IMG/VR virus record: IMGVR_UViG_3300012036_000028
Location: 1 to 22,884 of that record
Reading direction: 5' to 3' (one strand)
Length of the DNA: 22,884 bases
Source: a virus
In this document: positions 7,226 through 12,755 of the stretch, in pieces
Numbering within the stretch: the first letter of the stretch is position 1
Layout of the letters: each line of letters opens with the position of its first letter
Position numbers and translations under genes: made by a program
Notes under the pieces: generated by a model
Told to the model about the DNA's origin: nothing
Seen by the model: only the letters and a program-made list of their open reading frames with translations
The model's database searches: none

Positions 7226-7743
7226 TATGAGAATCTCCAAACTTCGATAAGTGACGAGTGCATAAAACAATCTACGTTATTACGAGAACTCCCGAACCTT
7301 ATCTCGATTGTGTTATTGCCCGCATTTAAGTTTTGAGTATAAAAAAGAAAGCTTCCCGGTATTCTTTGATCATTCCCTCGATCTTTTGGCTCTACTTGAA
7401 TAGTCCGGACAATATTCCCGTTTACTACAAGATTAATGATTCCGTCTTTTGATGTGCTATCTAGACTCCAAAAGAAATTTACATTAATTCGATAAGTATT
7501 TGCGCCACTTGGGGCGGTCACTGCAAAAGTTAAAGAGTCATAGGCTACCGGAGTTCCCCCATTTGTCTCTAAATTCTCTTTTTGCTTAAAAGCCTTATCT
7601 TTGCCAAAAACGGGGACGGGAGAATTTTCCCAATCCGTCCCATTATACCTTACATATTGATCGGAGCTTAGGGACGAAAAATCTACGTCCCTAAGCGTCT
7701 CTAAGCTATAATCTTGTACGAATTTAGATAAGATTTTACTCAT
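7225..7743 (-). CDS. Small fibre-like protein with shared KFVQD N-terminus
   Basis: 172 residues. The N-terminus MSKILSKFVQDYSLETLRD repeats the start of the next gene upstream (MSRLLGKFVQDSTITDL), so both probably use the same short peptide to attach to the same partner. A segment DQYVRYNGTDWENSPV, typical of linkers in phage fibres, follows at about residues 28-43. The rest (about 60-172) is beta-rich, with TYRINVNFFWSLDS and NNTIEIRFGSSRN strands as in a small jelly-roll or TNF-like receptor-binding head. I infer a short tail fibre or decoration. The ribosome binding site AAGGAGTT lies in a hairpin with the upstream stop codon. The stop of this gene overlaps the next start (TAATG). Confidence 0.72.
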   Translation of the reverse strand: MSKILSKFVQDYSLETLRDVDFSSLSSDQYVRYNGTDWENSPVPVFGKDKAFKQKENLETNGGTPVAYDSLTFAVTAPSGANTYRINVNFFWSLDSTSKDGIINLVVNGNIVRTIQVEPKDRGNDQRIPGSFLFYTQNLNAGNNTIEIRFGSSRNNVDCFMHSSLIEVWRFS

Positions 7744-7749
7744 ATTTTT

Positions 7750-7770
7750 AACTCCTTAATTTAAAGAGTT
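7750..7770 (-). promoter_or_regulatory. Hairpin masking the ribosome binding site of the 7225-7743 gene
   Basis: A nearly perfect 21-base palindrome. Outer arms AACTC/GAGTT and inner TTTAA pairing are complementary, and the one mismatch in DNA becomes a U-G pair in the leftward mRNA. The AAGGAGTT Shine-Dalgarno is the 3' arm. The 5' arm begins within the UAA stop of the gene before, so a ribosome reaching that stop would open it: a translational coupling device. This is seen as sequence symmetry; function is inferred. Confidence 0.5.
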
Positions 7771-8851
7771 AGTAATCCAAAGACTCAAAGTTAATATCTA
7801 AAACGTCGCCCGAAGCGATTATAGAATCAAGATCGCCCGCGAAAGTTATTCGAGTTTTTCCGCTCGCTCCGCCAGTATATGAAACTGTAAAGTCTACTAC
7901 TTCTTTTTGCTTAATCCCAAATCTAGGGAAAAGGAGAACGCTATCTCTTGAAGCTACTTTAGAAAGATCTACATACCCGTTAGAGATATCAGTCGCATTT
8001 AAAGTAAAGGCCTCTTCGAAAGTTCTACGCCCTTGGATCTCCCCAAGTCCGCCGATTTTAGTCGTCCCATCTACTAAATCCGAATCTACTAAAACGACTA
8101 GGCTATTTCCCGAATATCCAAGCCCGTCGCCATTATCAATTGATAGCGTTTGGCCTGTTTTTGTTAAACCTTGTCCAGCTTGGATTACTTCTCCAAATTG
8201 AGTAAAAGCAAGTCCGGAAGTCCCTACCGTGATAGGATCGGGAGTCGTTAAAAGAAATCCTAAAGATCCATTTACAGTCCCTTCCGCTACCGGGACGAAC
8301 ATCCCTTGGGTTACTTCGGCGTCTTCGTCCGCGTCTTCGGATCTTGTTAAAATCCAAGGATTTCCCGCATCCCCTAATTGAGTCACTTCATAAAGACCAT
8401 TTTGTAAAGCCGTCCCTTGATCCTTAACTAAAAGTCTCTCTCCGACTGATAATCCTACTCCGTCAATTGAAGGAAGCGCGCCATTTGCATCGGCCGTTAG
8501 AGTCGCCCCTACGCCCGAAACGCCATTATCATAAGTCGCCGCCGGAAGAGCCGCCGCAGTCGCTACTCTTGCCGCATCTTTTGGATCGGAAAGTCCCGAG
8601 ACTACCGAGTCGACATATTGCTTATTTGCACCGTCGAGCGCATTCGTCGGATCGGCAAGATTTGTTATCTTATTATTGCCCATTGACATTTCTCGAAGCA
8701 TTTCGAGAATATCGGAAGCGTTAATTTGTAAGATTGATACGTCCGCGGTATTTGCCGCATTTCTCGCTCTTAGTGGTAAATTGTTTCTCAATCTAATTTG
8801 AAGATCCGTGATCGTCGAATCTTGGACAAATTTCCCTAATAATCTTGACAT
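7769..8851 (-). CDS. Tail fibre protein with common phage fibre repeat domain
   Basis: 360 residues. The N-terminus MSRLLGKFVQDSTITDL is shared with the next gene downstream. Residues 60-85 (NNKITNLADPTNALDGANKQYVDS) are the classic phage tail-fibre shaft motif. Residues about 90-222 match a domain very widespread in tail fibres: DPKDAARVATAAALP, a GVGATLTADANG strand, GLSVGERLLVKDQ, LQNGLYEVTQLG, PWILTRSEDAD, then FVPVAEGT and a final FTQFG, ending in QAGQGLTKTGQTLSIDNG. The C-terminal 100 residues are beta-rich and probably form the tip. It would be a trimeric shaft and head on the virion for host contact, but which receptor cannot be read from the sequence. The leader carries an SD hairpin similar to the one downstream. 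Confidence 0.85.
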   Translation of the reverse strand: MSRLLGKFVQDSTITDLQIRLRNNLPLRARNAANTADVSILQINASDILEMLREMSMGNNKITNLADPTNALDGANKQYVDSVVSGLSDPKDAARVATAAALPAATYDNGVSGVGATLTADANGALPSIDGVGLSVGERLLVKDQGTALQNGLYEVTQLGDAGNPWILTRSEDADEDAEVTQGMFVPVAEGTVNGSLGFLLTTPDPITVGTSGLAFTQFGEVIQAGQGLTKTGQTLSIDNGDGLGYSGNSLVVLVDSDLVDGTTKIGGLGEIQGRRTFEEAFTLNATDISNGYVDLSKVASRDSVLLFPRFGIKQKEVVDFTVSYTGGASGKTRITFAGDLDSIIASGDVLDINFESLDY

Positions 8852-8856
8852 GGCCT

Positions 8857-8871
8857 AACTCCTTTTAAGTT
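8857..8871 (-). promoter_or_regulatory. Small SD hairpin before the 7769-8851 fibre gene
   Basis: On the leftward mRNA, AACTT and GGAGTT can pair around a short A-rich loop (four Watson-Crick pairs plus one U-G), which covers part of the AAGGAGTT ribosome binding site a few bases before ATG 8851. It is weaker than the hairpin at 7750-7770 but has the same design and the same edge sequence (AACTY ... GGAGTTA), which suggests the two leaders are related. Confidence 0.3.
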
Positions 8872-9134
8872 TAGTTATATGTTATCACTATTTTATCATT
8901 CTCGTCTAAGGTCATTTCCAAAGCGAGCCCATCCCAAAAAATCCTATTTCCGTCGACTTGATAATCCGAGCCCAAAAATTGAACCGTCCCGCTTGGGATA
9001 TCTAAAACGACCGAAGACGGATCGCTCGGCGTATTCGCTAAAAAGACCTCTTTGTCCGTCGCCTCTTGTAATGTCAATGTAAAGCGCTCTACCCGTCTTG
9101 GGCTTCCCGCTTTCCTCCCGAGACTTACGGTCAT
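8871..9134 (-). CDS. Small beta-strand appendage protein, 87 aa
   Basis: 87 residues that make one small beta domain: FTLTLQEATDKEVFLANTP, SVVLDIPSGTVQFLGSDYQV, then GNRIFWDGLALEMTL and ENDKIVITYN. This strand order, with the (D)YxV-x-G-x-x-(I/L)xW and D-K-I-x-I-x-Y features, recurs as a small domain in phage fibre and adaptor proteins. I therefore call it a virion accessory or fibre-adaptor protein. The start ATG 9134 shares its region with the end of the amidase gene (9135), so translation is directly linked to the lysin. It is the first gene after the lysis block in transcription order. Family name uncertain. Confidence 0.65.
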   Translation of the reverse strand: MTVSLGRKAGSPRRVERFTLTLQEATDKEVFLANTPSDPSSVVLDIPSGTVQFLGSDYQVDGNRIFWDGLALEMTLDENDKIVITYN

Positions 9135-9740
9135 TTATCTTCTCCATTTATCCTTCCCAAGATAATCTCCGATCGCTTGAGCGTATCTCGCGATCCCGAC
9201 TTCCGTTTCAAAAAATTGCTCGCTCTCATGAGTTTTAGTCCCGGCGAACATTGGCTCGACTAAAAGGGCAATTTTTGTCCCATAGTCTAAAGGATACTTA
9301 ATATTATAATAGCCGCGCTTTCCCTCTTTGAGAATCACTACTCCGTCTTTGGCCCTTTGTTTTAATGAAAATTCTCGAGCTAAGGCATCGGACAGCTTAT
9401 CCGCCGCGTAAAAGTTATCGTCAAATTCTCTCGCATTTTGGTTTATAAGGACTTCGCATCCAAAGGCGTCTATCTCATGCCCGATTGAATTAAAGTGAAG
9501 CTCGAGCGAAATATCGGCTCTAAACTCGCCAATTTGACGTCCGACCTCTTGGACGGATGCTCGATATAGCATATCGGGGCGGTAAAATGTTTTAACCATG
9601 AATTTAGGATAGGCTTTGGACATATAGATTAAGATCTCGTCCGCTACTTTCTTATTCCATTCCCATTCTTGTCGCCCATTATATGAAAGCGCGCCTTGAT
9701 TTCTTTCAGTATGACCCACGACTAGCGCGATTTTAGGCAT
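9135..9740 (-). CDS. N-acetylmuramoyl-L-alanine amidase (Amidase_3), endolysin
   Basis: Zinc amidase that cuts the bond between MurNAc and the peptide stem in peptidoglycan; here most likely the phage endolysin. I chose ATG 9740 because MPKIALVVGH places the first zinc ligand right at the usual distance. A frame extending to 9875 lies entirely within the small membrane protein gene upstream and is rejected. Visible motifs (from ATG 9740): VVGH (H10), QEWEWN with E25 or E27 as second ligand, SLELHFNS (H82), and the catalytic LLVEPMFAGT (E162). 201 residues is a single catalytic domain without a wall-binding domain. No signal peptide is present, so release depends on a holin, which fits the small membrane proteins upstream. 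The start lies eight bases inside the preceding gene. Confidence 0.9.
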   Translation of the reverse strand: MPKIALVVGHTERNQGALSYNGRQEWEWNKKVADEILIYMSKAYPKFMVKTFYRPDMLYRASVQEVGRQIGEFRADISLELHFNSIGHEIDAFGCEVLINQNAREFDDNFYAADKLSDALAREFSLKQRAKDGVVILKEGKRGYYNIKYPLDYGTKIALLVEPMFAGTKTHESEQFFETEVGIARYAQAIGDYLGKDKWRR

Positions 9741-9951
9741 CTTTGTCTCTATTTTTGAGCCATTCGATTTGACTTTTGGCGGACTTTCTAAGGCGGGCCG
9801 AATCCGTAAAAGAATTTTCAATTTTTCGAATAAATCCGATATAAGCTTCGCGAGCTTCCTTTTGTTTTTTGGCATCTTTAATCCCTTTATCGATAAAATA
9901 TCCTAAAGTTTTTAGGATAATTGGGAGAATCATAGTGATAATAGCTTGCAT
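9733..9951 (-). CDS. Small membrane protein, lysis block (holin or inner spanin candidate)
   Basis: 72 residues: a hydrophobic N-terminal segment (QAIITMILPIILKTLGYFI, about 2-20), then a basic, helical cytoplasmic or periplasmic part (KDAKKQKEAREAYIGFIRKIE) ending in a conserved-looking SARLRKSAKSQIEWLKN. Similar small proteins sit next to lysins in many phages. One span plus a long charged helix could serve as a holin of the single-span kind or as an inner-membrane spanin. The sequence does not decide between them. Its end overlaps the amidase start, so it is co-translated with the lysin. AGGGAATAAAT before the ATG gives a modest ribosome binding site. Confidence 0.72.
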   Translation of the reverse strand: MQAIITMILPIILKTLGYFIDKGIKDAKKQKEAREAYIGFIRKIENSFTDSARLRKSAKSQIEWLKNRDKDA

Positions 9952-9953
9952 AT

Positions 9954-10676
9954 TTATTCCCTTATAATAATTTTATCGTAGCCCAAGAGCGTCAATCTAT
10001 GAAACTTTTCCGCTTTAGTATCTGAAAAGACCATAACGCATTTTCCGCTTACCATATTAAATTCGATTGAGCGCTTGTCCATTTGGGGCGCCTTACAATC
10101 ATTATTTTCAGCTAAAACGACGTCTTCTTTAAAAGTGATCCTTTGGATTAAGCCCGATCTCGCTTGGCAATGACTTGTCCCTTTTGAGTCTTTAGTCCTC
10201 CCATTGCATTCGATTGTCGCCGGAAGCTTATATCTATTCGATTGAAAATCGACAAATCCCCAAGAGTGACGGCCGGATTTATCAAATCCCCCAAATTCTA
10301 AAGGACAATCCCCTTCCGCTTCGATCGCATTGGGATAATAGGCAAAAGTTACTTGATTTTTAACGTCGATTCTTTTTGAGCCCCATCCAAAAAGCCCGCT
10401 TTTTACAGTCTTTTGGACGTTCCAAGCTTTCTCTTTTGTCTCTTCTTTATGGCATGACGTCATAACGAAAAGATCGAGATTTCCTTTGGACTCGACTAAA
10501 AATTCGTATTTATCCGCTTTTTCAGCTACTAAAGATCCTTCGACCGTTTCGCCGTTTACGGTTATTATCATATCTCGCTTGTAAATATCCTCCGCATTTA
10601 ATAGCTCCGGGGCGGGATCTCCCGAGCAAGAGGCCGGCATGGACAAAAAAACTAAAATAAAAAGATTTTTAATCAT
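9954..10676 (-). CDS. Exported cysteine-containing protein, possible lipoprotein, unknown function
   Basis: 240 residues starting with a Sec signal peptide (MIKNLFILVFLSMPASC). The cysteine at position 17 follows Pro-Ala-Ser, an imperfect lipobox, so the protein is either a lipoprotein or cut by signal peptidase I nearby. The mature part has several more cysteines (in TSCHKEE, GDCPLEFGG, IECNGR, SHCQARSG, NDCKAP, GKCVMVF), which suggests disulfides in the periplasm, and a mainly beta pattern. I do not recognise the family. In a lysis block it could be an outer-membrane spanin partner, though it is much longer than usual for one. It could also be a surface protein that blocks superinfection or alters the envelope. 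The start overlaps the metallopeptidase stop by ATGA. Confidence 0.7.
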   Translation of the reverse strand: MIKNLFILVFLSMPASCSGDPAPELLNAEDIYKRDMIITVNGETVEGSLVAEKADKYEFLVESKGNLDLFVMTSCHKEETKEKAWNVQKTVKSGLFGWGSKRIDVKNQVTFAYYPNAIEAEGDCPLEFGGFDKSGRHSWGFVDFQSNRYKLPATIECNGRTKDSKGTSHCQARSGLIQRITFKEDVVLAENNDCKAPQMDKRSIEFNMVSGKCVMVFSDTKAEKFHRLTLLGYDKIIIRE

Positions 10677-11269
10677 ATTTTAACCCATCGGCATTTCTTA
10701 ATCCAAAGCCTATACCATTTACGAGAGCATATTTGCGTATAAATTTCTTCTTTTGGGAGATCTATCTCGCCTTCGATAAGCTTAGGATATAAAGTTTTAA
10801 CGATATAATTTGCATAATACGCAAAAGAAGTATTTGGATCGGAAGTATAATGGCGAAATCCCATTGTATGAAGCCATTCATGTAAGAGATTTGAGACAAT
10901 CCTCTCAAGCCCATAGCTATAATAGAATCGATTATTAATATGGATTGTAGGCTTTCCGGGATTCATAAATCCCACGACCTTACTCCATGCTTTTCCGCGA
11001 TACTCATCTACGATGATATCGGCTTCGTAATCTATTTCCGTATTCCATTCTTCTTTCCCAGAAAGGATATGATTATAAAGCTCTAAACCGCTTTTATTTT
11101 TATATTTGGAAGATTCGCCGATTCGCCAATTATCGGGTATATTGACGATCATATCTTTGAACTCCGCCGAATTAACGATAGTCTCGAATAGTTCCGCGGA
11201 TTTTGTAATCTTATTTAAAATTGACGCGCTATAAACGCCCTTAGCGTTTATATTTGCTTTTAGTTTCAT
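10673..11269 (-). CDS. Zincin-type metallopeptidase (HExxHxxGxxH), phage-encoded
   Basis: 198 residues with a full extended zinc-binding motif NLLHEWLHTMGFRH: H130, E131 (general base), H134, G137 and H140. That is the metzincin form HExxHxxGxxH. The segment before it (GKPTIHINNRFYYSYGLERIVSN) fits the strand and helix that lead into the motif in zincins. I see no clear Met-turn after it, so membership in a named metzincin family is open. There is no signal peptide. The C-terminus is basic and aromatic (RKWYRLWIKKCRWVKI). It lies between a holin-like gene and an exported protein, both overlapping it by ATGA, so it is made during lysis. The substrate is unknown: host envelope protein, peptidoglycan-linked protein or a phage protein are all possible. 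Confidence 0.85.
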   Translation of the reverse strand: MKLKANINAKGVYSASILNKITKSAELFETIVNSAEFKDMIVNIPDNWRIGESSKYKNKSGLELYNHILSGKEEWNTEIDYEADIIVDEYRGKAWSKVVGFMNPGKPTIHINNRFYYSYGLERIVSNLLHEWLHTMGFRHYTSDPNTSFAYYANYIVKTLYPKLIEGEIDLPKEEIYTQICSRKWYRLWIKKCRWVKI

Positions 11270-11436
11270 TTTTTATCCTTGTAAAGCGGCTCTTTTGTAG
11301 ATGCCCGAAGCCCTATTCCCGCAATACCATTTAAGATTAAGAGATTTCTCGTTTCACTCTCAAGATTCGGGGCGAAAATGCCCGCCCCGATCAAGATTAA
11401 GTTAAAAATTAAGGTCTTTGATTTCCACTTAAGCAT
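11266..11436 (-). CDS. Small holin-like membrane protein, 56 aa
   Basis: 56 residues: MLKWKSKTLIFNLILIGAG start, a first hydrophobic segment (about 9-22), a short polar turn, a second hydrophobic segment (LLILNGIAGIGLR, about 30-42) and a polar STKEPLYKDKK end. The pattern of a W-K-S-K-T start, two short spans, then an LRxxTxxP motif is that of a very common small phage membrane protein found next to lysins and generally annotated as holin. It starts on the stop of the gene upstream (TAATG at 11436) and ends in an ATGA overlap with the metallopeptidase gene, which strongly supports it as a real gene despite its size. Holin function is inferred from family resemblance and position. Confidence 0.75.
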   Translation of the reverse strand: MLKWKSKTLIFNLILIGAGIFAPNLESETRNLLILNGIAGIGLRASTKEPLYKDKK

Positions 11437-11786
11437 TAAGCTTTTAGGCTCTTTACAAGATCCATAGACTCTTTTACAAGAGCGTATTGTCTCTCTACGA
11501 TAGAAAGGGCTTGCTCGATACCTTGCTCCAATTTGTCGTCCGCAATATCGAATTTTACTTTTAAATGCTCATGAAGCTCTTTTCTTTCTTCGGCGTCAAG
11601 ATCTTTGATCTCCGCGCTTACTTGCTTAAAATCTACCGACCCAAGGCCCGTAAGTTCGTCGAAAAGATCCATTAAATGAAGGTAACGAGTCGCGCCCGTA
11701 TTTCTTCCAATCTTGTCCGCTACGTTCCCAAACTCAATCCCAAGACTTACGACCGGCTTTAGATTTTTAATCCCTAGTTTTTCCAT
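11436..11786 (-). CDS. Helical phage protein of unknown function, 116 aa
   Basis: 116 residues, almost entirely helical, with no membrane span: MEKLGIKNLKPVVSLGIEFGN, a polar middle (SAEIKDLDAEERKELHEHLKVKF) and a C-terminal helix (LSIVERQYALVKESMDLVKSLKA) that may form a coiled coil. The ribosome binding site TAAGGAGAAAGAAC is strong and almost identical to the one before the fibre gene starting at 15307. It heads the lysis block after the coiled-coil membrane protein and overlaps the holin-like gene by one base. Proteins of this shape near phage lysis genes are common but have no assigned role that I can name. Confidence 0.7.
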   Translation of the reverse strand: MEKLGIKNLKPVVSLGIEFGNVADKIGRNTGATRYLHLMDLFDELTGLGSVDFKQVSAEIKDLDAEERKELHEHLKVKFDIADDKLEQGIEQALSIVERQYALVKESMDLVKSLKA

Positions 11787-11822
11787 GTTCTTTCTCCTTA
11801 GTTATTGGCGTTTAATGCCTTT

Positions 11823-12098
11823 TCAATTGTGGGGCCAATGGCCCTCTAAAGTATGTAATCTTTCTTTCGCTCTTGCACTCTCTTTTTTAAGATAGGCAAT
11901 GTCCATTTTTAAGACGTCGAGCTCTTTTTTATGCCAAGATTGATCTAAAATAATCTCGGCGATTTTAATATTAAGATTATCCACGCTCTCTCTCATCCCG
12001 TGGATATCGCCTCTCATCCGCTTAAACTCCATAAGTAAAAGAGTCCCAATGACGGAGAGGAAGCCTCCTAAAAGTATCAATAATATTTCGACTTCCAT
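11823..12098 (-). CDS. Membrane-anchored coiled-coil protein (spanin or XhlA-like candidate)
   Basis: I choose ATG 12098 (MEVEILLILLGG), because AGGAG of TATAGGAGAATTAA lies at a workable distance before it. An upstream ATG at 12122 overlaps that ribosome binding site. The protein is 91 residues: an N-terminal membrane span (about 3-23, VEILLILLGGFLSVIGTLLL), then a long charged helix with heptad-like spacing (about 26-85) and a C-terminal HTLEGHWPHN. One span followed by a coiled coil facing away from the membrane is the design of inner spanins and of XhlA-type proteins that work with holins. It sits at the border between the fibre genes and the lysis genes. Either role is possible. Confidence 0.68.
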   Translation of the reverse strand: MEVEILLILLGGFLSVIGTLLLMEFKRMRGDIHGMRESVDNLNIKIAEIILDQSWHKKELDVLKMDIAYLKKESARAKERLHTLEGHWPHN

Positions 12099-12112
12099 GT
12101 CGGTTAATTCTC

Positions 12113-12754
12113 CTATAAGCATTTGTCTATTTCAGCAACAAGAGCTGTTTTGTCCCCTTCCGTAACCAAAGCCCCGTCCGGAGAAATTGCATTAATTTCT
12201 TCTTTTGCAGTATTAAGAGATCCCGACTCTAAAAGCGCGTCGACTTCGGAGTAAGTATTAACCATAGTTTTAATTTGGGCCGTAGTTAATCCTTTTGAAG
12301 CATTTCTAACCATTAAAAGAGCTTTGACATTTTTACCGCATTCCATCGCCGCTTTTGCTTGGGCAATCGCTCCGGTCATTTGAGCCTTTGCCGCTTGCTC
12401 CGCTTCATAAGTCGCTTTAAGACTTGCGTCTTCCATTACTTGCTCCGGACGAATCCAAGTACAATAAACCTCGTTTGGCTCAAGAGTATAGATTGCTTCA
12501 CCCTTTTCGCATTCTTTTAAAGCGAGTTCAGCTTGGCAATCCGCTTCGTCTACGCAAGACTCCGTCTCTTCTTTCATTTGAGTTTCGGCGACTATTCTAT
12601 GGTAAGCACAATTATATCCGCTAGGGATTTTAATCGTATTAGGCTTTGACTTCATAAAAACCGTTTGGCCGTCTTCGCATACTCCGACTTTTGACTTATC
12701 TAAGTAATTGGCGAATGCATTAAATGTTATTAAAAAAAGTATTAAATATTTCAT
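12113..12754 (-). CDS. Exported cysteine-rich protein downstream of the large fibre gene
   Basis: Start ATG 12754 is chosen because GGGAGAA stands nine to ten bases before it and because MKYLILFLITFNAFA is a good Sec signal peptide. A longer frame to 12904 would run back into the fibre gene. The 213-residue protein has eight cysteines (in VGVC, GYNC, ESC, ADC, KEC, VYC, MEC, DKC), pointing to disulfides outside the cytoplasm. A compact N-terminal domain (to about residue 105) is followed by a helical part rich in Ala, Gln and Lys, and then by LTTAQIKTMVNTYSEVDALLESG, a helix pattern I recall from small proteins at the ends of phage tail operons. It starts one base after the fibre stop, so it may assist or accompany that fibre. 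Function not recognised. Confidence 0.7.
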   Translation of the reverse strand: MKYLILFLITFNAFANYLDKSKVGVCEDGQTVFMKSKPNTIKIPSGYNCAYHRIVAETQMKEETESCVDEADCQAELALKECEKGEAIYTLEPNEVYCTWIRPEQVMEDASLKATYEAEQAAKAQMTGAIAQAKAAMECGKNVKALLMVRNASKGLTTAQIKTMVNTYSEVDALLESGSLNTAKEEINAISPDGALVTEGDKTALVAEIDKCL

Positions 12755-12755
12755 A

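Noticed and set aside
9741-9875. N-terminal extension of the amidase to ATG 9875
   Set aside because: It lies wholly inside the small membrane protein gene in another frame and its sequence is basic and unlike any amidase part; MPKIALVVGH at 9740 is the natural start.
11787-11822. Possible hairpin (GGC ... GCC) in the leader of the 11436-11786 gene
   Set aside because: Only three solid pairs; not distinguishable from chance.
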